A stretch of DNA of 64,000 bases from Channallabes apus (GCA_030522415.1 CM060130.1:21784465-21848464); one strand, 5' to 3'; positions 38,341 through 50,372 are shown, counted from the stretch's first letter. Numbers and translations are program-made. Notes: a model not told the origin generated them from the sequence alone.

Positions 38341-38987
38341 TGCTGCTGCACTTCTTCCATTGTCGAAGTGTATGTGAAGCCAAACACATCAAAAGTGGGA
38401 CGAAACCGCGGCACCCGATTGAACCAAATATCTGCGCAAATACAGCGCAGCTCCACTATCTGGATAGCGCACTGATGATCTGGTTTATTTGCGCAGCCCG
38501 GTGGATCGCGCAGCACCGCTCGAATCACAAACCTGCGCGACTCACTGTGTTTTATTTAAAAACAATTCATTTAAAATGTCAGGACTGTTTAATATTGTTT
38601 CCGCCTTGCCATGCCTGGTTTGTACGTGCGCATCCCAGCGGGGTAAAATGTATTTTGATGGTCGGCGCGGTTTATTTCTGTCAGAGTTGCGCAAACTTGA
38701 GCAGCGCTCAAGTTCGTCCGACGTTAAACCGTTATTGTTCCCCTATGGTTCCACTTTTTCTCCCGGCCCACAACTGATGTTATTTTAAATTTACTTGTAT
38801 TAATGATCCATTTATTTGTGTGTGATTGTTTAGTTTTGAGCGTACGCTCTTCATTATCAATAAAGAAAAGCATGAATTAGAATAGGTACTTTCCTGTTTT
38901 TCCTCTCGTTCATTGCGCCCCACCTGTCATGTCTGTATTCCCCACTAGTGGGGCGCGCCCCACAGTTTGAGAACCACTGCTTTAACT

Positions 38988-41900
38988 CTAAGACAGCTCG
39001 TGAAAACTATCCCCTTAGTCCAAGAACAAACAGGGAGAATATCTGAGTCGGCTTCACCCCCCACGTCTGCGTCCCCTGTCGACTCGGTTTCTCCCCAGCA
39101 ACACTCTCGCTGAAGGACACGGGCACGTGGGGCGGGTCGGGGCACCAGATGCCACTTCTGAGGCGCAGCCGTCGAGATGACGAGGCTTACCAGGAAAAGC
39201 GGTCCCGCTGCCACGGCAACTGAGACAGAGCGGATTAAATAAGCCGTGAAAAATAAGACGGAGGAAGAAATGACACAAAAGACGAGCGCTAGATATTCGA
39301 CCAGGCTAATTAGAGACACGTGAAGGGGTGATATCACGATAAATAGCATCAAAACCGGGCCTCGGACCCGGATCCGAATACACTCAACCCCAAAGTCAAG
39401 TGTGAAAACTGTGTCACGCGCCCGGGTCTGATTCGTATGCTGACGAAGGCGTGAGGGTTATTCTCGACGCGGTCTCCAAGATAAGTTGGGAGAAAGTGCA
39501 AAGTGAAGACGCTAGTGTACAAGCTTGGCGTCTTGGCAACGATGCACTTTTTCTAAAATAAATCAATGTTTTATAGTCGATGAGCCACAAGTGTACGTCC
39601 CCTTTCCATTTTTTAAAGGCAGACTGAAAACAGGCAGGGCGAATATCGCCCCCTACTGTATCGAAGTAGATGGATCCGAATGCGTTCTTGGGTACGGAAC
39701 AACATGAAAGTGGATCGATGTTGGGGCAAATCAGACCTCTGATACGAAAACAACCTTAAATAAAACTAGCGGTGTCACGATGTTGTCTCGTGCACTCTTG
39801 GAACAATTACGAAGCTTTATTTTCGTCCACCGCATTTCCCACATCCATCAATAAGAGCTTTAATGTCTGAGTGAAGGGGAGAGAAATAAAAATCAATATA
39901 ACATTAAAGTTTCAACACATTTCTAATTCAATCATCTTCCATCCGGTCCGGGAGACGGAACAGACTTTTATAGAACGCGTTTATGACTTCCGAGTCAAAG
40001 GCAGATCCTGAGTTACTGTACGTGTTCTCATCTCCATCTGGCGAGAAGCAGGATCGAGTGACCTGGCGCACGCCTCCTAACCAACGCGCCCCGTTTAGGA
40101 GCACGGCTCCGGGTAGAACGAGAGAGTTCAGGGTTACAGTGTTGTCATGCTCAAAATACATACATGCGCTTTAAGGTCTATTTTTAATCCCCCCTCCAAT
40201 ATATTTAACAGGCACAACATAATTATCACCGATGGTTCAAAATATCATCAGCAGAGGTGACGGCTCTCGTGTATTTATACTCCTGACTTCTGCAATTTAA
40301 AGCGGCACGCAGGACGAGAGTCACGTTATTTTCCACAACGATTAAGCCATCAGCACACAATTACACAACCGTGTCTAATTCCTTTTGTTTCTAACCCACT
40401 TCTCAAATGAATGCTGATTTGCTGGGAGGGAAAAAAAAAAAAAAAAAAAAAAAGAGAAACTAGAATGTCAGAATTGGTTTATTAATAAAGAGATATCCAA
40501 GAAATTTATTTTTGTTTCTGTATATAAATATTTTTTGCATTTATAAATCTAAAAATATAGAAATTATATTTTATATGTACAAATATTTATAATAATCATT
40601 AAATACATTTAAAATAAATACAAATTTATATTAAATACAGTTTCTATTCATAATTTTAACAAATACTGATTTGTTAGGGAAAAATTTTATATTAAAAATA
40701 TTTTAAATTTTTTATATTTATAACTATTTTAAAAACATTAAATATTTTATATTTATAATATCTATAAATTATTTGTTTAATTTACATTTTTATTTATAAT
40801 TTTAGACACAAAAGAAAAAAACTAATGCTGAAATCGGTTTAATAATCGTAATTAATACATAAACATCTACTACATCATTTTTGTTTATATTTTTTAAGAG
40901 ATGCTAATTTGTTGGAGAGGAAACAATTTAAATAAATAATTTTGCCAATCTAATTATTATTTTTTTTTAATTGTTGGGGGAAAAAATAATTCATAATTTT
41001 TGACAAAAATATGTAAAATTTTTACACAAGTGCCTATTACAGAAATTGGAATATATTTTTTTATTAATACAAAGGTAATAAATAAACCAATATCATGATT
41101 TCTCCAAATAAAATATCATGAAGTTTTATCATAAAGTGGATATTATACAGTCATGTCCCTCAACACATAAATCTTTTAATTGATGATTAAAGAGAGAAAA
41201 CAGTCTAAACTCCGCTGCAGGAAATGATAATGTACAGCTAGATGACATCAAGTCCAACGTTTCCTGCTTTCTCATGAAAAAAAATAAATAAACATATCGC
41301 CCAGAGCTGTACAACATGTGACCTACACATGCTGCACTAAACCCAGGAAAAAGAGAAATAAGGTGTCGTTTGTACAGAGACGATTGTGTTCACGCTTCTA
41401 CATTTCTATTATGATACGACAAAACTCTCATATCATAAACCACAAGATTCCCAGCTGATTAAACACCCTGAGCATCCTCATCACCTTGCTGCTGCCCCAC
41501 TCAGTCGCCATGGAAACGCGTAGCAGGTTAGTAAGGTCAGCGACGGAGGAATCAGGGCTAAACCTTGTCGCGTGTGTTCGGATTTAAAGTTCACCGCTAT
41601 CATGTCTCTGATGTTTTCGCATAATTCCGTGACAGAAGGTCGCATAATGAGCGCCGCTCCACGGGCTGCATATAAATAATCTCAACGCGCTCTGGTAGGG
41701 AGTCTTATTAAAAGACAAAATATTGGTGTAGACGTTTAAATAACGTTCACGGCGCTCACAAAACACAGGCAGAAGTTCAGCTGGATACAGCGAGAAGTAG
41801 AATCCTCACCCAATCACATTCACATCACGAGGAGGAAGAAGAGATCTGATTAAAGAGGATTGAAAATGAAAGGATGATGAAGGAGAGCAAGACTAGAAGA

Positions 41901-43719
41901 CGGCGGGAATGCATTTTATTAGATTGCCAAACAACGCAAAACAAGAAGAATAAGTGAATGAGTGCATAATATGACTGACAGGAAGTGCGTCCAATCACAA
42001 ACAAGCATTCCGGACTGGAGGTCGGATTTCCAGACATGAGAAGAGTCATGACAAGAGTCTCTCACCAGCTGGAGAAACTTTTTCTGAGGTAAAAATCTAA
42101 AAAAAATAAAAAAAAATTCTATTGTTTATCATCCAGGTTAATATACAAGCAACAGCAAAAACATTTACTGAAGCGCAAACACTCGGAAACATCACAGCTA
42201 GGGACGTAAATCACCATCTGATCATGATTTTATAATTATCCCGATGCCATATTACATCTTTCCACCTGTTTTGGTTACAATTTTAAACCTTTAAAAAAAA
42301 AAATGGGTTGACGAGTAATTAAATGTAACCTGTTTAACCTGTAAAAAAGTTTAACATTTAACTGAGCAGCATGTATCAGGGTCAAATAATTCACTCCTAT
42401 CACGCTGGATGAAAATGTGTAAATAGTTCAGAGTGTGCCACCTGTAGGATTCTATGGAAACAGCATCGTTTTACCGCCTCAGATCCTGAGCGCGCGGGTT
42501 GAGCGACTGCTAGCACGTGCAGCGTCTAACTTGCATGATTTCTGACCAATTAGCGCTGGCGGTGTGGTGAGACTGGTGTAAGTGTGTTACTGTATGAGCG
42601 GGTTTAAGACCAATTCTTTTACAGAGTTTGGAGATAAAGGCAGATCAGAGGAAAAAAATAATAATAATTAGTCAGTGCGTCGAGATGAGAATCACCACAC
42701 AAAAGAATCCCGATTTATAACTGAATCATCTCTAATCACATCCGTATTTCAAGAAATGTAGTACGGAAGGTGATAGACGAGCACACTATTTCACCGAAAT
42801 TAAAGAAACGGTCTGGAAATCCGAGTAAAGAAGCGAATGTTGTGCTCTCCAGCGTGTGAAATCAGTGTTGTTACACCATCGCTGACATTTTGCACAAGCG
42901 ATAGTCCAGAAGTCAGTCGGATCAGATATCGTTTTTTTTATTTTATTTTTTTTTTTTATTGAGCTATCGATATCACGATAAAACAATTAATCAGTACGTC
43001 CCGTTTTAACACTGTGAAACATGGGGCGGAAAAGTTAAGCGATAAATATTGATGTAAATTTTAAATATATAGATTTAAATATATATTAGCTAGATAGCTA
43101 TGGAACAAACAGATATACATGTCGTATATAAAATATAAAAAGTTTAGATATAGTTTAATAGACTTGTTATAGGGACAGATTGCACTCTTGTCCCAGCAGT
43201 ATAAAGTGATCTACTGCACAAGTTGAACAAATCAAACCTCTTGTAGAGAATGTTATGAACATTACAGTATTCACCCTGATCATGTGTAACATCTAACACT
43301 GAGAACACTGTCCTTATTAAATTATTACTTTGATCTCTCTCTCTCTCCTCGACATGTCTGATCATGTTTATCCCCAACTTCTTAAAGTTAGCAGGCTAGG
43401 CTAACAGGATCAGCAATCACACATGATGATCACACTGTAACACGGTGCTGTCCCGAACATCAAAGCGCCCGGATCAACGTTTGATCATTTAAATTTCAAA
43501 ATAACGGAAAAACGAACGTTTAGAATCCAGTGCGTTCTGGCGTTAAAGATAGATCAAAGCCCAGCTCGGTTACTATCGTTACCGGATTTAGCTCTGTAGC
43601 AGCACATTAGCGCAGCGGACACTCCGCCCCGGAGCCCGGACCGGACACGGGGAGACAGGACACACCGCTGAGACACGGCTAAACCCCGCTTAGAACTTTA
43701 ATAAACGCGGATTCTTTAC
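38988..43719. other. klhl13 distal intron, right part
   Basis: Unique, GC-balanced sequence at 39000-40400, then very AT-rich DNA (40420-41120), then the family A copy. 40170-40400 contains runs such as GATTAAGCCATCAGCACACA and ACAATTACACAACCGTGTC, a candidate conserved element. No exon seen. Confidence 0.35.
42198..42720 (-). repeat. Dispersed repeat family A (hAT-like), reverse copy
   Basis: Begins CTAGGGACGTAAATCACCAT and contains AACATTTAACTGAGCAGC and AGAGTGTGCCACCTGTAGGA, collinear with the copy at 29.8-30.4 kb. Confidence 0.58.
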
Positions 43720-43790
43720 CTCTAGCCACCAGGTTTGCCCTTGTTTTCTTCTTTAAACCGCTCCAATCTACTCCACTCATGGAGCCCAGC
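43720..43790 (-). other. klhl13: Candidate distal 5' exon of klhl13 (non-coding leader with short uORF)
   Basis: On the minus strand this block ends at a good donor (CTAGAG|GTAAAG) and sits just downstream of three CCAAT boxes in a GC-rich stretch. An ATG at 43780 opens MSGVDWSGLKKKTRANLVAR and ends in phase 1. It cannot enter exon 2 in frame. Spliced to the 31.4-kb exon it would end at a TGA shortly before that exon's own ATG. The simplest reading is a 5'UTR exon with an upstream ORF of about 25 codons. Its 5' end is not defined by sequence. It could instead belong to an unrecognised transcript. Confidence 0.45.
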
Positions 43791-43799
43791 AGGACACGC

Positions 43800-43945
43800 C
43801 CTCTTTATCCCGATTGGCTGTCGCCGTCCTGGGAAGGAGCGCTGCGCATAGATCTTATTGGCTCACGCGCAAGTCGATCAACACCAGCCGCTGAAAACTT
43901 CCGTCGCCGAAAGAAGTTGGGCTGAGGAGAAGCTGATTGGTTAAT
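43800..43945 (-). promoter_or_regulatory. Distal klhl13 promoter with three CCAAT boxes
   Basis: ATTGG on the plus strand, that is CCAAT on the minus strand, occurs at 43813-43817, 43857-43861 and 43936-43940, in a GC-rich region upstream of the candidate distal exon. The cores are AGCCAAT and AACCAAT-like, as expected for NF-Y. The orientation and distance suit minus-strand transcription. Promoter activity is inferred. Confidence 0.5.
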
Positions 43946-44263
43946 TCAACAAGCGCCAGTGCACGAGCAGGGAGTCAATATTTCTTATTTATTACTTACT
44001 TAAGGCAGTCATACCAGTGCAAACAACACGGGGAATTAGAGGGAGAACTTTTTATTTATTTATATATATAGTATTGGATAACACCTTTAAAAAATTATAA
44101 TTTTTTTGTAAGGTGTTATCCACTACTTTATCTCTTTTTTGGAAATAATTTCCTACATAATTTCCCATACCAATGACATCATGACAATCATGTAGGGAAA
44201 AAAATAAACATATAAGATAAGCATAAATAGGAAAAGCAAAAAAGTATGATGCATATTTTATTA

Positions 44264-44334
<71 letters not shown>
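44264..44334. repeat. (TA)n microsatellite between klhl13 and wdr44
   Basis: About 35 TA units in the intergenic region, the longest TA tract in the window. Confidence 0.95.
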
Positions 44335-44336
<2 letters not shown>

Positions 44337-44814
44337 ATAAATTTTGTATGAAAATATTTATACTGTTTTTTTCTGAAGTGTTTATAAATGTTTTGTGTTA
44401 TCCACTACTTTATGATCTGGTGTAATCTTTTGTATTTCATCTTCTACATAATTCTTCACAACATAGGAAATGTAGTAAAAGAAAAAAAAACATAAAAGGA
44501 GAATAAAAATAGTATGATGTACTATATATTGTATTAATATAATACCAACACGACTATCATGTTATGATAATAATAATATATTTAATTTAATTTTTTATAA
44601 ATTTAATTTTTATGTATTTTTTTATCATTATTTGAAATTATCCACTACTGTTTGATCTAGTGTTATTTATTTATTTATTTATTTATTTTTTGGGCGGGGG
44701 GGGGTATTTTCTTTTTAAAGGCACACCCACAACGCTCTTTTAAATCCCCATAAATCAGGGCTTTTCAAAGTCCAGACTCCAGTTCAGGATAAAATGCATA
44801 TTACTTTATGAGTA

Positions 44815-45300
44815 TTGATACTAAAATTGGTGTAAGTTTCTAGAACATATGACCTGTAAAAACTGTTGCTTAAATTGTTTTTGGTAAAAGCTTAAAGACT
44901 AGTGTAGTGTCTGTAACCATGTCAAATTCATGTTGCAACATCTTAGCAATTTAGCATTTTAGAATAATACACTTTTTTAGGTTCATGTCTTTTTACGTGA
45001 AATCTAAACTGACCAAGTTTCACCTGAATGACAATTAAGATCACTGAAAGATTTTAATAATAATAAAAAAAATGGACATTAAAACTTAAAGGACATGAAA
45101 TTGTATTTACAAATGCATTTATTTTTTTAAATATAAATGCATATACATATTTACAAAAAACTAAGCATGGATCAGGAGATAAGAAGCAATAAGTATTATA
45201 AAAAGAGGTGTCATATGATCTTATTCACTTTTTCACCTAGGTGAGACACTTTTAAGCACTGATACCATGTTTTGACTGAATGTAATATAGTTTCTGTTTC
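44815..45300 (+). repeat. Dispersed repeat family B, intergenic copy
   Basis: Shares GTGTCTGTAACCATGTCAAA, TTTTAGAATAATACACTTTT and CTAAGCATGGATCAGGAGAT with the copy at 34.1 kb. Also contains GTGTCATATGATCTTATTCA, shared with the 24.7-kb copy. Confidence 0.6.
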
Positions 45301-45974
45301 TTACGTTTAAATAAAAATGTACATATTAATAAACTGTTATTTTTTTCTAGATCCTTTGTAGATCTTGAGATTGTTACGATGATCCTGGCTTGTCCACCTA
45401 TTCTTTTGCAAACTACAAGCAGGGTTTGCTTTCAGCAATCAGTTATATTATTATTTCATGTTGAAGCCCCTGTACATGTCTGTCTGTCTTTCTGTACAGC
45501 AAAACTATCTGTCTAAGTTATTAAGTTATTAATTACTGTTCGGTAATCAGAGAGTGAATCACTGATGAGAAATGGAAAAAGTAGATCAGATAAAGTTTTG
45601 TCTGAAAATCACTCCAGTCTGGTAAGATTCACTTATAACACTTCAGCGCTGTTTTTTCATCAGTGAAAATGTTAAAAACAGCAGTACCTCAGCATATGAA
45701 TTTAATTCATTCCAGAGGTGAATTCCTAAGGCAAAATTTCATGTTGCGAAGTGTATTTTGCCATAAGAAATAGTGTAAAGCAATAATAAGCAACCCAAAA
45801 ATAATTCCAATGTTACATATTTTCAACACCGGAATCATATTTTATGCATATAAATACAATCAAACATTTAGTACAGAGACATGTAAATTAAGTAAAATAT
45901 TAAATAAATAGACATTAAACCAATGTACAGACAAAACCTTTCTTTTATTTATATAGACCAAAGCTAACTGGTTC

Positions 45975-46324
45975 TTTTCCAATATGGCGGCCGCGTTAAC
46001 GTATTAACCTCACTAGCATCACCGGCTAGTATCGGTTGTGCATTGGTGACGCATACGCATGCGCGAAGATGGTGCGCATGCGCGGTGGAAGACGGGCAGT
46101 GACAGCGGGGCCTCTCCCATTATTTCTTATTGGGTGAAATTCTAGCTTTGCTGCTAGCTTTATCTGCGTAAGCTAGTCAGCCACAGGAGATCAACAGGAC
46201 CTGTCAGATTTCGTTCTAGTGTTTCTTTTATGTATTTATTTATTTGTCAATTTTTACCTTAAAGACAAAACAACAAGTCGAGGCCTTGGTTAGCTGGTAG
46301 CTAAGCTAGCCGTGTTGTAAATAA
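45975..46324 (+). promoter_or_regulatory. wdr44: wdr44 promoter and 5'UTR with YY1 and NRF1 motifs
   Basis: CCAATATGGCGGCC at about 45979-45992 matches the YY1 consensus. TGCGCATGCGCG at 46073-46084 and ACGCATGCGCG at 46055-46065 match NRF1. This combination is typical of TATA-less housekeeping CpG promoters. The first wdr44 ATG follows at 46325, so the leader is probably 100-250 nt. An inverted CCAAT (TTATTGGG) lies near 46127-46134. Confidence 0.68.
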
Positions 46325-46401
46325 ATGGCGTCCGATACGAGTGATGCCGAGGAGTTTTACGACGCAGCCGAGGATGTCAACTTGTCTCCATCGCCGCACG
46401 T
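46325..46401 (+). CDS. wdr44: wdr44 exon 1: start and FFAT motif
   Basis: ATG at 46325 begins MASDTSDAEEFYDAAEDV. EFYDAAE (residues 10-16) fits the FFAT core E-F-[FY]-D-A-x-E, preceded by an acidic tract, as required for binding VAPA/VAPB at the ER. The donor is CACGT|GTGAGT, phase 2. The start matches the human N-terminus (MASES...EEFYDA). Confidence 0.94.
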
Positions 46402-47184
46402 GTGAGTACACACTCCTGGCATGAGCCCAGGCAAGGTTTGATCATTTTATGGTGTCGAAAAACAGGTGAATTAAGCTGGCAATTCGAGCTAGCGAGGCCG
46501 AATGTCAAATCTAGGATGAGGGCTCTAGGCGTGCCCACTACTTAGGGTGTTCGGCGTCATACTGTTATATTGGCCGCGCGCGCGCTGTGTGTAGTGCACT
46601 TGCTTTACAACAGAGCGGTATTTGGGCTGCGGCTCGTTTGATATCAAACTCAATTCAGTTAACTCCTGCACTTCCTGCTTGTGGTTTATACTGATAGTCT
46701 GTTTAGTGTGTGCTGATTATCACGACTGTCACGACATGAGCATGCGGTTTATTTATGCTTATTTTATTAATATATATATAAGCAATCTGTCTTGTGTAAG
46801 ACCTTAAGGTGTGACACGTTGCATCATCAGGTGCTTATCAGACTCCATCTCACCTGACACAGGACATGTTACCAAGCAAAACATACAGGTTTCAGTTAAT
46901 TCACATCAATCTCATGTTGTAAATTTAAAGGTTTTTGGTACACATTTATGTACAAATACTTTGTGTAGGATAATAAATCGGTTAATATGCAGTGAAAGTG
47001 GTTAAACTGGTACTGCTTGCGCAGGAATGTTTGTATAACCTTTACTCTTGTTACTCCTGAAGAGTCGACTCTTGGTCGAATCAGTGAACCGACTCTTTGA
47101 ATCGAATAAATCAATCTTTATAAGATGTTACAGAAACGTCACAAAGGATAAAATCCTGTCTATCTAGCTGTGTGTCTGTATCTA

Positions 47185-47722
47185 CAGTGCTGTGAAAAAG
47201 TATTGCCCCCCTTTCTGATTAAAAAAAAATATATATACATATATATTTGCATATGTGTCACGCTTAAACGATTCAGATCACACACTCATTCATCACTGTG
47301 AGATCAGGTCAGACTACCTGACTAGCCATCCGTGCCCACGCACATCAATGAGCTTTGGATTCCTGTGATGACCCGGTTGCTCGATCTTGACGTTCCTTAT
47401 GAATACAGAATATGAAGGCGGTTCCTCAGCGATCCTTCTGGCTTTTTGGGTTCTTAGCCGGAGGTAACAGAAAGGCTATCATCTGTGTTAACTTTTCTGC
47501 AGCCTCCTCAGTGGCGGCGTTACCCGTCATCACAAAAGTGGTGTAACTACCGTACATACAACAAACTTTAAATATATTTCATCCTTAAAACAATAATTTA
47601 ATTTTATTTGATATTTTCTATTAATTTCAGAGATCCAACCTACAAACCCCTCTCCTCCATCTACTCATATGTGGGGCGAAAATAAATAATCCAGATTTTT
47701 GGAAATGGTTGGCAAATATACC

Positions 47723-47762
<40 letters not shown>

Positions 47763-47984
47763 TGAGAGAGAGAAACACTGACATGTCCCTCATGTACCCC
47801 CAAACAGTTGTGGTTAATCAGAGTTCATTGGTGATTTACAAGACAGGTTTTTTTTGGTCCCTTGATAAATGAAATCTTCAATTAAAAACTGCATTTTATG
47901 TCTTGTGTAATATTACAATTAGTTTCAGCTGAATCAATCAAGTGTGACAAATATGGAACAAAAATCAGGAATATTGCATCACTG
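47185..47984. mobile_element. Decayed Tc1-like non-autonomous element in wdr44 intron 1 (800 bp)
   Basis: The left end CAGTGCTGTGAAAAAGTATT and right end GCATCACTG are flanked by TA (47183-47184 and 47985-47986). The subterminal sequence near 47880-47980 (AAAAACTGCATTTTATGT, AGTGTGACAAATATG) resembles the inner part of the TIR of the intact element at 52981. A (TG)n array (about 47725-47760) sits inside. No transposase is left. Confidence 0.7.
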
Positions 47985-48076
47985 TATCTATATTATTTAT
48001 ACTACAGTACGTAGAGACATTTCATTTCTGCAATAATTACGATCCTGATTGATGGTGTTGTCTTTTGTTTCCTCAG

Positions 48077-48110
48077 GTCACCTGCGAAGTTCGTCCTCCC
48101 GCAACCTCAG
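48077..48110 (+). CDS. wdr44: wdr44 exon 2
   Basis: This 34-nt micro-exon follows the acceptor TTTCCTCAG and precedes the donor GTACTG. It completes Val26 and encodes SPAKFVLPQPQ (to residue 37). Phases fit both neighbours (2 in, 0 out). It is in the weakly conserved N-terminal region, so support is splice sites and phase rather than homology. Confidence 0.72.
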
Positions 48111-48944
48111 GTACTGATTACAATCCTCACAAAGATCACGTTTGAATCGTTACATTAAAACTTTTTTTAAATTGTGTATGTAGAATTAGTGTTAAAGTTG
48201 CGAGTGCTGTGGAACGTGTTTCTTTTTTCCTGTAGTCTCACGAGAGGGTAGAGACCACGCCCACATTTTGGGGGTTTAGTCTGGTTATCACATCAGCATT
48301 TTGAAGTGACTGACATGCTCAAAATTTGATTCGATTACAGACTGAGTTTGCTTCAGAGTCTCTGCTTAAACCATGATTGTGATGTCATCACGCTGTAATA
48401 AGTTCCAGATGGTCAGAACTACAAAGGTGTGGTTAAATGTAGCCCCGCTCGGCATCTGGATCTTCCTAGTGCCGTGTTGAGGTTTGATCCTGACGTGGGC
48501 GTGGCCTGTATATCATTTAGTTTAATCGCTTGGCGGGGCGTTTTGTCCGTTCACAGAGAATTCTTGAAAACCTTCTGCGTTTAGCGCGACAGAAAGCGAG
48601 GACGCTTAGAAAGTGCAGACGAGATAATGCCACAGGTAGGAGGGGAAAGGGGCGGGGCTTGCGTAGACTGTCGTTTAATATTTCAAAGCGATCAATTCAC
48701 GCACACGTAACTGTCAATCTTTCATGATCAGTACACTGATTGTCTCAAGTCACGTTTTAACATTTTTGGAGTATTTGTAATAATTTAATTATAATTTGTG
48801 GGTGAATTGAATTTGTTGAGGTTATGATCTTGTATAGTCAGAGTAAACATCATTAGACGTTGTGGAATAAGGAGTAATACTGCACAAATAGATTAAACAG
48901 CATGAAAAAGTGATTGTTTTCTTCTATCTGTTGTGTCTCCATAG

Positions 48945-49010
48945 ACCCAAGAGAACCACGTAGAGGAAGAAGCTGCTGCGTCAGAGCCTCGCCATGACGA
49001 CTCTCTCCAG
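48945..49010 (+). CDS. wdr44: wdr44 exon 3
   Basis: This 66-nt, in-phase exon encodes TQENHVEEEAAASEPRHDDS and LQ (residues 38-59), an acidic stretch. The acceptor is GTCTCCATAG and the donor GTTACA, a weaker donor. Because it is a multiple of three it could be skipped without a frameshift. Confidence 0.7.
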
Positions 49011-49484
49011 GTTACACCAGTTTCTCTCTCCTATCTGTCTCAAGTTTGTGAATGTGAACTGAGCGGCCGATCGTTAGGTTGTAACGCCCACTCTTGATCG
49101 CTGCGCTACAGCGCCGTTCCCGTGTCTGTGTGGAATTCAGACTCCAAGAACTCGGATCTGTGTGGGTTTGTGTGTTTTGGCCCGAGTCCCAAGCTCACTC
49201 CATCAAAGAACAAAAGACGCTATTGTTGCTTTGACATTCAGCAGTGTGTTTCCTTAACAAACTCACGGGCGGCACTTTATTCGTCCTGAGATCCTGGGAG
49301 GCCACGGCGTAGCCAGGAACTGATACAACAGGAGGATGAGGGAAGAGGAACTAAAACCAGCGACTGCGTGTGTGATTAGTGTAATGGTGATCGTATATCA
49401 CATGTGGACATCAGACAACAATTACTTACATCATCAAGCAATTTTAAAAAGAGCAAAATAACTTTGTATAAATGAGGTGCATTC

Positions 49485-49740
49485 ATGAGATAAAAATGGT
49501 GTCAAATTTAAACTGCGGTAATGAGGTAAAAATTGTGTCAAATTTAAACTGCGGTAATGAGGTAAAAATTGTGTCAAATTTAAACTGCGGTAATGAGGTA
49601 AAAATTGTGTCAAATTTAAACTGTGGTAATGAGGTAAAAATTTTGTCAAATTTAAACTGCGTTTATGAGGTAAAAAGTGTGTCAAATGTAAACTGCGGTA
49701 ATGAGGTAAAAAAATTTGTCAAATATAAGGATATTGTGTC
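49485..49740. repeat. 36-bp tandem repeat in wdr44 intron 3
   Basis: Six complete 36-bp units (49485-49700) and a partial seventh, core ATGAGGTAAAAATTGTGTCA then AATTTAAACTGCGGTA. As 36 is a multiple of three, both strands stay open (plus repeat NEVKIVSNLNCG), but this is intronic and not a gene. A lone related unit lies at about 49990-50030. Confidence 0.88.
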
Positions 49741-50372
49741 AAATAATATGAAACTATGATTCTGCTTCTATGTTCACATGCATGATGATTGTATATGCAG
49801 GTTGGAAAGAAACTGTACATAAGGTGCTCCAGCAACTAGTAACAGAAGGAATAAAACACTTTTCTAAAAAAAAACATTCATTTCTAATATTTTTTGGCAG
49901 GCAAAAATAGGCTGTGAGTAGAAGGCAATAAAATCAGATCTTTGATTTGTTTTCGCCTCGTGCACCTTGTTTACAATTTAAGGTGCATTCATGAGGTAAA
50001 AACTGTGTCGAATTTAAAGTGCAGTAATGAGCCATGAGAGTGTTAACTAGCTATAGATAATAGCTTTTAAGTTGGAAGAAATGCACCATCCTAATTGGTT
50101 AATCCTCTTTTTAACATAGTGACTGGTAGACAGATACTTTTAAATTAAATAAATGTTTGGACAAGTCAATACGATTAAATCACAAAAATGACATGTTTTT
50201 AATGCACAAAACGTGTTAAATAGGGCATATATAAAACGAGCTGCAAAAATCTCTGAAGGACATACAATACTTTTATTGTTCTTCCCTTTTTTAGGAGTTC
50301 TAAATCTAGGAGTGAGAATTTTTTTTAAGGTACCCTTTTAAGACTTTCATTAATCTGTCCATCTTTCTCCAG

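Larger units (their letters stand above)
37382..38979 (-). mobile_element. hAT DNA transposon, copy 1, in klhl13 distal intron (1,598 bp)
   Basis: Same element as at 56477-58074 but inverted. The ends CAGTGGTTCTCAAAC and GTTTGAGAACCACTG are flanked by a perfect 8-bp duplication CTTTAACT (37374-37381 and 38980-38987). The different target duplications show two independent insertions of one source sequence. All short open frames correspond exactly between the copies, so both insertions look recent. Confidence 0.93.
43946..45974. other. Intergenic region between klhl13 distal promoter and wdr44
   Basis: AT-rich, with the (TA)n tract, a family B copy and, at 45690-45930, a stretch starting GCAGTACCTCAGCATATGAA that resembles a fish DNA-transposon terminus. 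No gene. Confidence 0.45.

Noticed and set aside
38475..38788. Two overlapping 100-codon frames in the hAT element (and mirror at 56668-56981)
   Set aside because: Overlapping in different frames with no transposase motif. Probably non-coding sub-terminal sequence of the transposon.
43144..43377. 77-codon minus-strand frame near the distal promoter
   Set aside because: No recognisable domain, AT-rich composition and no splice context supporting it as an exon.
48530..48727. Arginine-rich open frame in wdr44 intron 2
   Set aside because: No homology recognised. Joining it would break the phase between exons 2 and 3, which already match.
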